Source: JAZKID01 sp963714065
GTDB taxonomy: Bacteria > Pseudomonadota > Alphaproteobacteria > Rhizobiales > UBA4765
Direction: 5' to 3'
DNA: 64,000 bases
Assembly: GCA_963714065.1 (NCBI GenBank)
Contig: OY970226.1
Coordinates: forward strand, 1,178,001-1,242,000
The translations under genes and the position numbers were made by a program. The notes beneath the pieces are model-generated. The model saw nothing but the letters and a program-made list of their open reading frames with translations, ran no database searches and was not told the origin of the DNA. Positions within the stretch are counted from its first letter, which is position 1. The number at the start of each line of letters is the position of its first letter. Of this stretch, positions 1 to 8,364 are shown in pieces.

Positions 1-737
1 GCGGCATCGTCCGCCGTTACCTTGTAAGGCTTGCCCTGCTCGTCCCAGCGCTGCTCGACGTGTGTGGCACCCAGGCAGGAAACGGATTGCACTTCGCCGA
101 ACAGATTGTCGAGCACATAGCGCCAATGGCAGAACATATCGAGGATCATGCCGCCGCCATCCTCGGCGCGATAGTTCCATGAAGGCCTTTGAATAGGCTG
201 CAAATCGCCTTCGAACACCCAGTACCCAAATTCGATCCGCACAGACAGCATGCGACCAAAGAAACCGGAGCGCCGCAGCATATCGAGCTTGCGCAAACCA
301 GGTAGGAATAATTTATCCTGCACCGCACCGTGCTTGAGCCCCGATTTTTCGGCAAGACGACAGACCTCGACCGCATCGTTCAGATTGGTGGCGATGGGTT
401 TTTCGCAATAGACATGTTTTCCCGCACGTATCGCCTGCGCCAGCAGCGCCGGGCGCATCTGTGTGGTGCCGGCATCGAAAAATAAAATGTCATCCTTGTT
501 TGCCAGTGCGGCATTCAGATCGGTTCCCCAGCGCTCGATTTGATGCGCTTTGGCGAGAGCTTCGATTTTCTCCGCATTGCGGCCGATGAGAATGGGATCC
601 GGCATAACACGATCACCATTCGAGAGTAGAACCCCGCCCTGATTGCGAATACCCACGATGGAGCGGATGAGATGCTGGTTCATACCCATGCGCCCGGTGA
701 CGCCGTGCATGATCAATCCTAATTTTTTTGTCGCCAT
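1..737 (-). CDS. Gfo/Idh/MocA family oxidoreductase (C-terminal part beyond window edge)
   Basis: Predicted NAD(P)-dependent sugar or cyclitol-type dehydrogenase. The reading frame opens at ATG 737 and stays open for 245 codons to the window edge, so the C-terminus is missing. The N-terminus carries a Rossmann-type segment (LIMHGVTGRMGMNQHL), and further on lies the family's EKP motif (GKHVYCEKPIATN), which holds the conserved catalytic-site lysine. It starts 9 bases after the ABC transporter ATPase and lies on the same strand, so it is very probably the last visible gene of that operon. By inference it acts on the compound the transporter imports. The substrate cannot be read from the sequence. 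Confidence 0.85.
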   Translation of the reverse strand, partial: MATKKLGLIMHGVTGRMGMNQHLIRSIVGIRNQGGVLLSNGDRVMPDPILIGRNAEKIEALAKAHQIERWGTDLNAALANKDDILFFDAGTTQMRPALLAQAIRAGKHVYCEKPIATNLNDAVEVCRLAEKSGLKHGAVQDKLFLPGLRKLDMLRRSGFFGRMLSVRIEFGYWVFEGDLQPIQRPSWNYRAEDGGGMILDMFCHWRYVLDNLFGEVQSVSCLGATHVEQRWDEQGKPYKVTADDA

Positions 738-746
738 AATAATATC

Positions 747-1541
747 CTAATGATCCAGCGTGCCCTGCGCGAAAAAGTGAGCGCGTATCGTCTTTGCCAG
801 ACTTGCGAACTCAGGACTACCCATCATGTCCAGCGTGCGCAAGCGCGGCAAGGTTACATCGTAAATGGCGGCAATGCTGCCCGGCCGCTCGGACATGACG
901 ATCACCCTGTCGGAAAGGAAAATCGCCTCCGGAATGCTATGGGTGATCAGGAGCACGGTTTTTTTCGCTTCCGCCCAGATACGCTGTAATTCAATATTCA
1001 TTTTTTCCCGCGTCATCGCGTCGAGCGCGCCAAAAGGCTCGTCCATGAGCAGGACAGATGGATCGTGCAGAAGCGCCCTGCATATGGAGGCGCGCTGCTG
1101 CATGCCACCTGAAAGCTGCCAAGGATATTTGTTTTCGAACCCGGCCAGACCTGCCATCGCCATCAGCTGTTGTGCCTTGGTGCGCGCGAACTTCATCGGC
1201 ATTTTGCGCATTTCCGCCTGCAGCAGGATATTGTTGAGAATCGTTCTCCAGCCTAAAAGCACGGCGCTTTGGAAAACGATGCCGACATCCTTCTGCGGCC
1301 CTTTGACTGCCTGCCCGTTGATTTTCAATGTGCCGCCGCTGATCGGCAAAAGGCCCGCCACCATTTTAAGCAGCGTGCTTTTCCCACACCCTGAGGGGCC
1401 AACCACTGAAACAAACTCACCCGCGCGAATGCTGAAATTCAGCGGCTTTAGAGATTCGACGGGGCCATCCTGCGTCCGATAAATTTTCGTGACATTGGCA
1501 GCTTCGATCAGAACAGGAGATGTCATCGTTTTACTCGGCAC
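747..1541 (-). CDS. ABC transporter ATP-binding protein, nitrate/sulfonate/taurine (SsuB/TauB) type
   Basis: ATPase subunit of an importer, 264 residues from a GTG start at 1541, or 259 from ATG 1526. GTG 1541 follows directly on the TGA of the upstream gene and has no clear ribosome site, so the ATG start is a real alternative. Visible motifs are Walker A (GPSGCGKST), the ABC signature (LSGGMQQR) and Walker B (VLLMDEP). Length and motifs match the SsuB/TauB/NrtD family, whose members work with an NMT1-type binding protein and a single-domain permease. Both partners are encoded immediately upstream on the same strand. Confidence 0.9.
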   Translation of the reverse strand: MPSKTMTSPVLIEAANVTKIYRTQDGPVESLKPLNFSIRAGEFVSVVGPSGCGKSTLLKMVAGLLPISGGTLKINGQAVKGPQKDVGIVFQSAVLLGWRTILNNILLQAEMRKMPMKFARTKAQQLMAMAGLAGFENKYPWQLSGGMQQRASICRALLHDPSVLLMDEPFGALDAMTREKMNIELQRIWAEAKKTVLLITHSIPEAIFLSDRVIVMSERPGSIAAIYDVTLPRLRTLDMMGSPEFASLAKTIRAHFFAQGTLDH

Positions 1542-2555
1542 TCAATTCGGCAAGTAATCCAGCGTGACATAATCTTCGGGCTTGCCGCGCGTCGCCGGGT
1601 CCATGCCGCCGACATTGACAAGCAGGTCGAGTGTATTTTCAACATTGTGCATCGTAACGCGAAAAGGGCGCTGTCCTTTAGTATCGTCCGTATGATAGAG
1701 CGCGATGCTCTGCTGCAGCCCGTAAATCAAAGTGTCGCGCGTGCCAGACTTCGGATTTGCCTTCAGCATGGCATCTACTGCGCTAGCAGGATCGCTTATC
1801 GCTGCTTCGGCGGAGCGGGTGGCGGCACGCATGAACCGTTTGACGAGATCCGGATTTTCGTTCAGCAGCGCCGTACTCACAACAATACCGGAGCTGATCT
1901 GGTTCACATTGGAATCCGAAAAAAGCACAGAGTGTGTGGGCTTGCCGGTCGCATCCTGAAGCTTGATCGCCTGATCCATGACGTAGCCGATCAGCATGTC
2001 CGCCTGACCGTTGATCACGGCATTCAGCTTTGTCTGCGTATCGCCGGATACGGTTTTCACCTGATCGGGCTGAATATTATTGGCCTTCAGAAACAGTGGC
2101 CACATTTGCGAGGGCGCATCGCCCGGCGTCACGCCAATCGTTTTTCCGATAATATCCTGCGGCGTTTTAATATTCTTGTCGGCAAAAGCTATGACGGCAA
2201 TGGGGCTGCGCTGAAACAGCACGCCGGTCGATTTCAGCGGCGCGCCCTTGGCGGCAGCCTTGATCATGGTTGCGACATCGATATAGCCGAAAGGAACGGA
2301 GCGCGCGGCTACAGCCTGCGCCGTTGCAGCGGAACCGCGGCCTTCCTGAATTTCCAGGTCGATTCCCTCTTCGGCAAAAAATCCTTTTTCCTTGCCGAGG
2401 AAAAAAGGTGCGTGCTCGCTGTAGAGATACCAGTTGAGCATCAGCGCGATTTTTTCTTTCGGCGCGTCTTGAGAGTGCAAGGCGGCAGGAAAAAGCAGAA
2501 AGGAAAAACATCCCGCTATGCCGATGCATTTCATCAAACCTGACAGTTTTTTCAT
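1542..2555 (-). CDS. ABC transporter substrate-binding protein, NMT1/THI5/SsuA-like
   Basis: Periplasmic binding protein of the same importer, 337 residues from ATG 2555, which has a strong ribosome site (AGGAGA, 2561-2566). The open frame extends to 2612, but that would run into the permease gene and put extra residues before the signal peptide. The N-terminus is a clear Sec signal (MKKLSGLMKC, hydrophobic core, cleavage near ALHSQ). The mature start (IALMLNWYLYSEHAPFFLGK) is typical of the NMT1/THI5-like family that binds pyrimidine precursors, sulfonates or similar small molecules. The ligand is unknown; thiamin-precursor uptake is possible but not shown. Confidence 0.87.
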   Translation of the reverse strand: MKKLSGLMKCIGIAGCFSFLLFPAALHSQDAPKEKIALMLNWYLYSEHAPFFLGKEKGFFAEEGIDLEIQEGRGSAATAQAVAARSVPFGYIDVATMIKAAAKGAPLKSTGVLFQRSPIAVIAFADKNIKTPQDIIGKTIGVTPGDAPSQMWPLFLKANNIQPDQVKTVSGDTQTKLNAVINGQADMLIGYVMDQAIKLQDATGKPTHSVLFSDSNVNQISSGIVVSTALLNENPDLVKRFMRAATRSAEAAISDPASAVDAMLKANPKSGTRDTLIYGLQQSIALYHTDDTKGQRPFRVTMHNVENTLDLLVNVGGMDPATRGKPEDYVTLDYLPN

Positions 2556-2581
2556 GATCTTCTCCTGAAACATATGGGGCA

Positions 2582-3352
2582 CTAGTAAATCTGACGATGC
2601 GAGGCATGCCAAGGGATCATCAGCCGCTCTGCAAGATCAACAAGCAGGAAAAGCAGCACGCCTATGGTGGATAGAACCACCAAGGCTGCAAACATTAACG
2701 GCAGGTCGAAATTGCCGTTGGCAACCTGCAACACATAGCCGATACCGGAATTAGAGCCTACAAACTCTCCCACCACGGCGCCAACCACGGCCAGGGTGAT
2801 AGACACTTTCAACCCGCTGAATATGGCTGGCATCGCCTGAGGCAGGCTGATCTTAAAAAAGGTTTGCAACCGGCTTGCCCCCATGGAGCGGGCAAGGTCG
2901 ATCATATCCGTTTCGACCGATTTAAAGCCCATGACAGTCGAAACGACAACCGGGAAAAAGCCGAGCAAGAATGCCGAGATCACTTTCGGAATCAGACCGA
3001 AACCAAACCAGACGACAAAAAGCGGCGCGATGGCAACTTTCGGAATGCTTTGCGAGAAAACCAGTAGCGGGTAGACGAAGGATTCCACTGTTCTTGAATA
3101 AGCGATCGTCATTGCAATCGGAATGCCGATCAGGATGGAAAGGGCAAACCCGCCCAGTATCGCGATCATTGTTTTAGAGCTTTCGCGCAACAAGAGCTTC
3201 CACTCAATGATGAGTTGATGAACGACTTCACCAGGAGGGGGGACCAGATAGGCCGGGACGTTGAAAAAACGGATGGAAAGATCCCATATCGCAAGCAGGA
3301 ATGCGATAAGCAGGAATGGCCTGACGGCGGGCGAGATCAGAATACGACGCAA
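2582..3352 (-). CDS. ABC transporter permease, SsuC/TauC-like
   Basis: Inner-membrane permease of 256 residues with about six hydrophobic segments and the binding-protein-dependent transport (EAA) loop around DLARSMGASRLQTFFKISLP. The start is TTG at 3352, supported by GAGGTGG at 3357-3363; no ATG gives a plausible N-terminus. It is the first gene of a permease, binding protein, ATPase, oxidoreductase operon, 26 bases ahead of the binding-protein ATG. The promoter should lie in the A/T-rich stretch to its right (3364-3672). Confidence 0.88.
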   Translation of the reverse strand: MRRILISPAVRPFLLIAFLLAIWDLSIRFFNVPAYLVPPPGEVVHQLIIEWKLLLRESSKTMIAILGGFALSILIGIPIAMTIAYSRTVESFVYPLLVFSQSIPKVAIAPLFVVWFGFGLIPKVISAFLLGFFPVVVSTVMGFKSVETDMIDLARSMGASRLQTFFKISLPQAMPAIFSGLKVSITLAVVGAVVGEFVGSNSGIGYVLQVANGNFDLPLMFAALVVLSTIGVLLFLLVDLAERLMIPWHASHRQIY

Positions 3353-3672
3353 TATACCACCTCACAATGATCTGAGCCCCAGGGCCTGCCTAGCCATGGC
3401 CAACCCGTCAATGCGTTGTTGCCGATTGTGGGTACGGGAGTCAACTAAAACACAATCATCGCATTAGGAGATCGCTTATATGAAATATAGCTTTTATGAA
3501 ATTTTCTTGCCCAACTAAGTAGGGGCAAACACAAAACTTTTAAAGTTTAAACCTTACATTTTTTCGCTACAGGTACTTAAGCTGTTGTTGTATAAGTCGT
3601 TAAATTGAGTAATCCGAGTTCTTTTGGTTGAACAAGGCTTTATACTAGTCGTGCTTTTATTTTCGGAAAAAA
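3353..3672. other. gene-free A/T-rich stretch between ABC operon and tRNA-Thr
   Basis: There is no convincing gene in these 320 bases. They should hold the promoter of the leftward ABC operon and the transcript end of the leftward tRNA-Thr. A short inverted repeat is visible at 3507-3528 (TTGCCC paired with GGGCAA) and a near-palindrome around 3534-3548 (AACTTT/AAAGTT). I do not see an operator or riboswitch I can name. Confidence 0.4.
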
Positions 3673-3747
3673 TGGTGCCGATGGAGGGAATTGAACCCCC
3701 GACCTTCGCTTTACGAAAGCGCTGCTCTACCCCTGAGCTACATCGGC
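3673..3747 (-). tRNA. tRNA-Thr(CGU)
   Basis: On the minus strand this folds as a standard tRNA. The acceptor GCCGATG pairs perfectly with CATCGGC, the D stem GCTC pairs with GAGC, and the T arm has a TTCAATT loop. The anticodon loop TTCGTAA gives anticodon CGT, reading ACG (threonine). The anticodon stem has one mismatch at its outer pair (27-43). Discriminator A and an encoded CCA are at 3673-3676. It lies 32 bases downstream of the hemY stop on the same strand and may be co-transcribed with the heme operon. Confidence 0.95.
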
Positions 3748-3779
3748 ACTATCGAAATGTCTTAGTCCGAGTTGAGACC

Positions 3780-5285
3780 TCAGCGCAAGCGCTCCGGCTC
3801 CAGATCGTCGCTTCCCGACTTTTGCGGCCCCGGATCGTCGGGCACAAAAGGGGCTGGCGGCGCACCTGCGGCAACGAAAGATTTTTGCGCCGGTTTCGGC
3901 GCCGGAAGCGGGGATTTTTCCTTGTCCTGCAAGGTATCCCGAAGGGCATCCTGCAAAGATGACGGGATATTCGGCAATTGTTCCTGCAAAAGGACAAGGC
4001 CGCGCGGCTCGTCCTGCGGCACTTTCCATTGCACCGCGCCAAGTTCGAAGCTGACAGGGCCGACCGGGGCCCAGGCACCGATCACCTGCCCGTCGCCTAT
4101 CCACATCGCGTCGCGCGGCGCCTTCATCGCACGCTCGAACCATTCGCGCATCATGCCGACATCGTGCTCGGCCTCGGCAAGTTTCGACATCAGGAGGCAG
4201 ACACGCTGGGTGGGTTTTTGCGCGAGCAACGGTTTCAGCGCATTGCGCGCGAGCGCAAAATCGCGCGCTTCGGCTGCGGCATTTGCATAGGCAATCAGGC
4301 TCTCGGGCTCGTTCGGTTTCAGGCGCAACAGGTTTTGCGCACGCTTTAGACGATCCTTTGCCGTGTCGCCCTTGCGCAAATTGACGTAAAGCTGCGCGAG
4401 CGCGGGATGGGGCGACACCTTCCAGGCTTTTTCCAGAATCCGGCTGGCGCTCTTGAAATCCTCGATCTCGGCATAGAGTTTTGCCGCCATGACAGCTGCC
4501 GGCGCCAGCGTCGCATCCAGCAGATAGGCCTCCACGCTGAGCGAGCGCGCCTGTTCGCGATGCTGCTCCAGCAGCGTTTCCGCCTTGGCGGTAAGCGCGA
4601 CGGCGCGCAGCCTTCGCGCTTCCGCCTTGTCGATCATGCGGTGGCGCTGGCGCAGCCTGATCGTCTCGAGCGCCTCGTCCCACTTGTTTTCGCGCGCTTG
4701 CGTCATCAAAAGCGCCGTGCTGGCCCATGGCAGATCGGCTTTCATTTTTGCCGCAGCTTCTGCATAGGCCGCAGCCGCCGTCACGTCGCCGGCACGTTGC
4801 GCCTCGATATAAAGACCGCGCAGGCCGAGCAGGCGCGTCTGCGGATTTTGCAGCATGGCCTTAAAGCTTGCGCAGGCCTTCTCCCGGTCGCCCATCAGCT
4901 GTGCGGTTTGCGAACGCAGCAACAGCGTGAGCGGCGTATCGCCGAGATAGGTTTGCGCGGTTTTCGCAGCACGCATCGCCTGGCGCGTATCCCATGCGCC
5001 GACGGCAACGAGCCCGCGCGCCACGGCCTCGAGCCCCTTGTTCGTCCGCCGCATGCGCAGAAACATGCGAAACGCATCCGGCCCATGCCATATGGCGCGC
5101 AAAAGCTGAATAAGCAGCACGGCAACAATAACGAACCCGGCAAGCGCCAGTACCGAAACCTGCAGGCTTGCCTCTATGCGATAGCCGAACCAGGTGAGCG
5201 TCAGATGGCCGGGCATCTCGGCAAGCCAGGCCAGGCCAAGACTGAAAAGTGCGATGACGAAAAGGAACGCAACGAGACGGCGCAA
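3780..5285 (-). CDS. hemY: HemY-like heme-operon membrane protein with TPR region
   Basis: 501-residue inner-membrane protein. Two N-terminal hydrophobic segments (about residues 3-18 and 42-64) flank the HemY N-terminal signature (LAEMPGHLTLTWFGYRIE). A long helical, alanine-rich region of TPR character follows, then a proline-rich tail. In proteobacteria HemY of this type sits downstream of hemC and hemD; its exact biochemical role is not settled, although links to coproporphyrin(ogen)-to-heme steps and complex assembly have been proposed. Here it follows mic60 by 6 bases and closes the hem operon. It should not be confused with the unrelated Gram-positive oxidase also called HemY. Confidence 0.88.
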   Translation of the reverse strand: MRRLVAFLFVIALFSLGLAWLAEMPGHLTLTWFGYRIEASLQVSVLALAGFVIVAVLLIQLLRAIWHGPDAFRMFLRMRRTNKGLEAVARGLVAVGAWDTRQAMRAAKTAQTYLGDTPLTLLLRSQTAQLMGDREKACASFKAMLQNPQTRLLGLRGLYIEAQRAGDVTAAAAYAEAAAKMKADLPWASTALLMTQARENKWDEALETIRLRQRHRMIDKAEARRLRAVALTAKAETLLEQHREQARSLSVEAYLLDATLAPAAVMAAKLYAEIEDFKSASRILEKAWKVSPHPALAQLYVNLRKGDTAKDRLKRAQNLLRLKPNEPESLIAYANAAAEARDFALARNALKPLLAQKPTQRVCLLMSKLAEAEHDVGMMREWFERAMKAPRDAMWIGDGQVIGAWAPVGPVSFELGAVQWKVPQDEPRGLVLLQEQLPNIPSSLQDALRDTLQDKEKSPLPAPKPAQKSFVAAGAPPAPFVPDDPGPQKSGSDDLEPERLR

Positions 5286-5291
5286 TGCCGT

Positions 5292-6311
5292 TTACTCCGC
5301 TTTCGATTTTGCCTGCAGGCCTTGCGCTGCGGCGAGCAGGAGCTCGCGCAGCACGCCGTCGGCTTCGGCACGCGCCGCCAGATCTTCGCCCCAACCGCCG
5401 ACCGCCTGGCGCGCAGAGTCGGGCAAGGCTTGAAACTCTTTCATGGCAGTCACGCTATCGTTCTGCTGCAAATGAAATTCGACGCGCGCAAGAACGGCCT
5501 CGACATCTTCGCCCGGTACATTGCCGACCTTGCGTACGCTAACCAGCGAACGGAAAAAATTCTGCGTGCGATCCCAGAAATTCACATCGTCTGAAGCTTC
5601 GATATTCAACACCGCCTGCGCAACCTGCGGAAAACGCGCCAGCAAGGCGGCATTGGCCGGAACGCCCGTATCGGCATGCTCGCCAAGCTCGCTTAAATTT
5701 GAACCCGCATGCAGCAGGTTCCTGACCACGGCAAATTCCGCGGTAAACGGCGCACCTGCGTCGAGAGCGTTTTTCAGCGCGAGCCCGCCGAGCGCGAGCG
5801 CGAGCAGGCGTTCCTTTTCGGCGAATTCCACCTGCGATATGCTGTCGACCTTACGCTCGAGCTTGTCGAGACGCGCTTCAACGGGCGCGAGATTGACCTT
5901 GGCTGCGGTTTCCGGTTTCAGCTCGCGCAGCGCCGCCTCGAGACGGTGCACATCGCTTTCTTCTTTTTCCTGGAGGTTCGAGAGCGCATTGCGTGTCGCA
6001 TCGAAACGGTTGACGCTGTTCTCGAGCGCATCGAGACGGCTTTTCTGGCCCTCGACCTGCGCGACGCGGTCCGCCATCGCGCGCAATTGCGCATCGTTCT
6101 CCCGGCTGCCGCTTAAGAGATCCGTGCGCGAAAAACCGAAAAATACGGCGAATACCAGTCCGGCGCCGATCAGAAAAAACAGGGCGACGACCGACCAGGC
6201 CGGCGACGTTGCAGCCGGCGCCACAACGGATTTCGTTTCCGTCTTCTCTTCCGTTTTTTTGGCGGATTGTTTTTTCAACGTCTTCGGTTTTTGTTCTGGA
6301 TTATCGGTCAT
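5292..6311 (-). CDS. alphaproteobacterial Mic60/mitofilin homologue
   Basis: 339 residues: a charged cytoplasmic N-terminus rich in Lys, Glu and Thr (1-35), one transmembrane helix (about 38-60), a long coiled coil (about 70-185), and a C-terminal domain resembling the mitofilin signature (regions around NVNFWDR-type DDVNFWDRTQNFF and VEAVLARVEFHLQQND). Alphaproteobacterial Mic60 proteins are known as the bacterial ancestors of the mitochondrial MICOS subunit, shape intracytoplasmic membranes in some species, and are typically encoded beside hem genes. Here the gene lies between hemD and hemY. It probably tethers or bends the inner membrane; identity rests on architecture, C-terminal motif and context. 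Confidence 0.83.
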   Translation of the reverse strand: MTDNPEQKPKTLKKQSAKKTEEKTETKSVVAPAATSPAWSVVALFFLIGAGLVFAVFFGFSRTDLLSGSRENDAQLRAMADRVAQVEGQKSRLDALENSVNRFDATRNALSNLQEKEESDVHRLEAALRELKPETAAKVNLAPVEARLDKLERKVDSISQVEFAEKERLLALALGGLALKNALDAGAPFTAEFAVVRNLLHAGSNLSELGEHADTGVPANAALLARFPQVAQAVLNIEASDDVNFWDRTQNFFRSLVSVRKVGNVPGEDVEAVLARVEFHLQQNDSVTAMKEFQALPDSARQAVGGWGEDLAARAEADGVLRELLLAAAQGLQAKSKAE

Positions 6312-6358
6312 GCGCGCCTCGTTCGCCCCATCATAGGAAAATTCGCCGGGCGGTACTA

Positions 6359-6684
6359 GGGCCTGTCCTCAATCAGGAGGTGCATTTCGTTGGCTCAAAA
6401 CGGAGTTTATGCGATGATTTTCAACGAACAGCGATGTGGTGCATCCAGCATCGTTTACGATGCTGGAAATCATATATTCGGCTGGAACGGCAGGCCATTC
6501 CAGCTGGTGGAGTTGAAAATCATCGAAGAAAACCGTTTTCAGCCAACCCTAAAGGGCACGGCCAAAAGGCTTGCCTGCGTCGTCGGAAAGCTTGACCGTA
6601 TGTCCTATACGCTCTGCGCTTTCTTCCTATCATGCAAGCCTTTTGGCGACGCGCGAAATACGCCTCCTGATTGAGGACAGGCCC
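6359..6684. mobile_element. 326-bp foldback MITE-like element with two nested arms
   Basis: The ends are 31-bp terminal inverted repeats with two mismatches (6359-6389 and 6654-6684, beginning GGGCCTGTCCTCAATCAGG), flanked by a TA duplication (6357-6358 and 6685-6686). Inside are further perfect or near-perfect inverted repeats. Arm one has 6389-6403 with 6533-6547 (one mismatch), 6412-6425 with 6512-6525, a 9-bp hairpin at 6445-6466, and 6481-6487 with 6498-6504. Arm two has 6562-6574 with 6634-6646, 6586-6591 with 6618-6623, and 6597-6601 with 6607-6611. No transposase is encoded. It follows hemD directly, and its terminal base completes the hemD stop codon. The ends and TA target recall IS5- or IS630-type elements, but that link is inference. 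Confidence 0.8.
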
Positions 6685-7400
6685 TAACATTTTTTATGGT
6701 TGAGCAATGCAATCATGGCTTGCACGCCGGGAGAAGAAGGCACAAGGGCCTCAAAGCCCTTCTGCCGCAAGGGCAGCGCCGTCTGCTCGGAGAGGCATAT
6801 ATATTGCGGCACCCGCAGAATTTTTTCCTCCAGAACATTGCCAAGTTCGAGAAAATGCGCGCTGGCACGCCCTGAAAACAGCAGAATGGCGGCAATGGCC
6901 TCGCGCTTTAATGCATCGAGCGTATCAGGGCCGAAGACCTTTGAAGGCTGCATGGCATAGCCTTCCCAGGGTTGTAACTTGAAGCCGCCCGCAGCCAGTT
7001 CGGCTTCAATAATAGCCGTGCGTGTCCTGCCCGTGAGATAAAGCAACGGACCTCTCATTGGCACCGCCCTCTCTTTCACCAGCCGACTTAAAGAAAGGGC
7101 GGAATGGGCCGCATGCTCGACCTTCGTAAAACCCGCAAGGCGCGCCTCCGCCTCCGTCTCATCGCCCACGGCAAACAGGGGAATGTCCTTAAAATCCGCC
7201 ATGACGCCGCAACGCGCAAGCGCGCGGATTGCATTGCGGCTTGTCGCGAGCACGGCCTGGTAATTCTGTTTCCCAGGCGATGCTTCGGTAAATTCGGCAA
7301 TGAAAAGCGGATCGACGAGCGGCGCGAACCCTTGCATGCGCAGCAGGGCGGCCGTTGCATCGGCATCGGGCTGCGGGCGCGTGACGAGAATATAATTCAT
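6684..7400 (-). CDS. hemD: uroporphyrinogen-III synthase
   Basis: 238 residues. Cyclises hydroxymethylbilane to uroporphyrinogen III in the cytoplasm. The N-terminus (YILVTRPQPDADATAALLRMQGF) is the family's typical TRP start, and the second half carries the ILLFSGRASAHFLE segment of the active-site domain. The start ATG overlaps the hemC stop (ATGA, 7397-7400), so the two are translationally coupled. The stop codon TAG is made from the TA target duplication plus the first G of the foldback element, so insertion may have slightly altered the C-terminus (now ending HKKC). Confidence 0.93.
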   Translation of the reverse strand: MNYILVTRPQPDADATAALLRMQGFAPLVDPLFIAEFTEASPGKQNYQAVLATSRNAIRALARCGVMADFKDIPLFAVGDETEAEARLAGFTKVEHAAHSALSLSRLVKERAVPMRGPLLYLTGRTRTAIIEAELAAGGFKLQPWEGYAMQPSKVFGPDTLDALKREAIAAILLFSGRASAHFLELGNVLEEKILRVPQYICLSEQTALPLRQKGFEALVPSSPGVQAMIALLNHKKC

Positions 7401-8317
7401 ATGCCGGTTTCGAAAAAACCGGCAGGCGCACGGGATTTCAGCGCCGCTCCCGCTTCATGGCCGATAGTCTCGGCCTCATGAAGTCCGCCCTCGCGGCAGA
7501 TCTCCAAAACCTCGGAGCCGTCGGGACGCAGGATCATGCCGCAAAAGGCGATTTTGTCCGTCACAAGCGCATGGCCCGCAATCGGCGTGCGGCACGAGCC
7601 GTCGAGCACGTTCATAAAAGCCCGCTCCGTTCTCAACGCGATAAAAGTCGGCTCGTGATTGATGACCGAGAGCAAATCTTGCATGCGCGTATCATGTTTA
7701 CGGATTTCGAGCACGATGGCACCCTGCCCCACTGCGGGCGGCACTTTTTCGATATCGAGGATTTCCGCTGCCGCGCTTTCCATACCGATACGTTTCAGGC
7801 CCGCAAGGGCAAGCAAGGTCGCATCGGCATCGCCGCGCGTAATTTTTTCGATGCGCGTCTCCACATTGCCGCGAATATCGACGATGCGCAGGTCGGGCCG
7901 CAGGCGTTTCATCAGCGCCGCACGGCGCGGGGAAGAACTGCCTAACCGCGCGCCTTGCGGCAGATCCTGCAAGCATTTTCCGATCAGGCAATCGCGCACA
8001 TCCTCGCGCGGCAGGCAGGCGGCAAGCATCAAGCCTTCCGGAATTTGCGCCGGCATGTCCTTGGCCGAATGCACGGCCACATCCACCGTGCCGGCCAGCA
8101 GCGCTTCCTCGATCTCTTTCGTGAACAGGCCTTTTCCCCCGGCGACAAATAATGAGCGGTCCTTGATGCGGTCGCCGCTCGTCGTCATGGGATGAACGGC
8201 GATTTGCTCTTGCTTAAGGTGATGCGCCTCCATAAGCGCCGCGCGCACCAGCGCGGCCTGGGCCAAAGCCAGCCTGCTTGCCCGCGTGCCTATGGTGATT
8301 TGTGGTTTTGCACTCAT
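7397..8317 (-). CDS. hemC: hydroxymethylbilane synthase (porphobilinogen deaminase)
   Basis: 306 residues from ATG 8317. The frame is open further upstream, to 8557, but that would overlap tsaD and adds no family sequence. Polymerises four porphobilinogens to hydroxymethylbilane. Motifs visible include ITIGTRASRLALAQA at the start, HSAKDMP, the arginine-rich GSSPRRAALMKRLRPDL, and the cofactor-binding cysteine in LDGSCRTPIAGHA. First gene of the leftward hem operon, divergent from tsaD with only 47 bases between the two starts, which must hold both promoters unless they overlap the genes. Confidence 0.96.
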   Translation of the reverse strand: MSAKPQITIGTRASRLALAQAALVRAALMEAHHLKQEQIAVHPMTTSGDRIKDRSLFVAGGKGLFTKEIEEALLAGTVDVAVHSAKDMPAQIPEGLMLAACLPREDVRDCLIGKCLQDLPQGARLGSSSPRRAALMKRLRPDLRIVDIRGNVETRIEKITRGDADATLLALAGLKRIGMESAAAEILDIEKVPPAVGQGAIVLEIRKHDTRMQDLLSVINHEPTFIALRTERAFMNVLDGSCRTPIAGHALVTDKIAFCGMILRPDGSEVLEICREGGLHEAETIGHEAGAALKSRAPAGFFETGI

Positions 8318-8364
8318 GATTATACTGGCTTTAAGCCCGAAAATGCGCAAATTGTCGACCTCAA

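Noticed and set aside
6390..6674. 94-codon plus-strand ORF inside the foldback element
   Set aside because: It begins with TTG without a ribosome site, and its codons are fixed by the inverted repeats; nothing suggests a protein.
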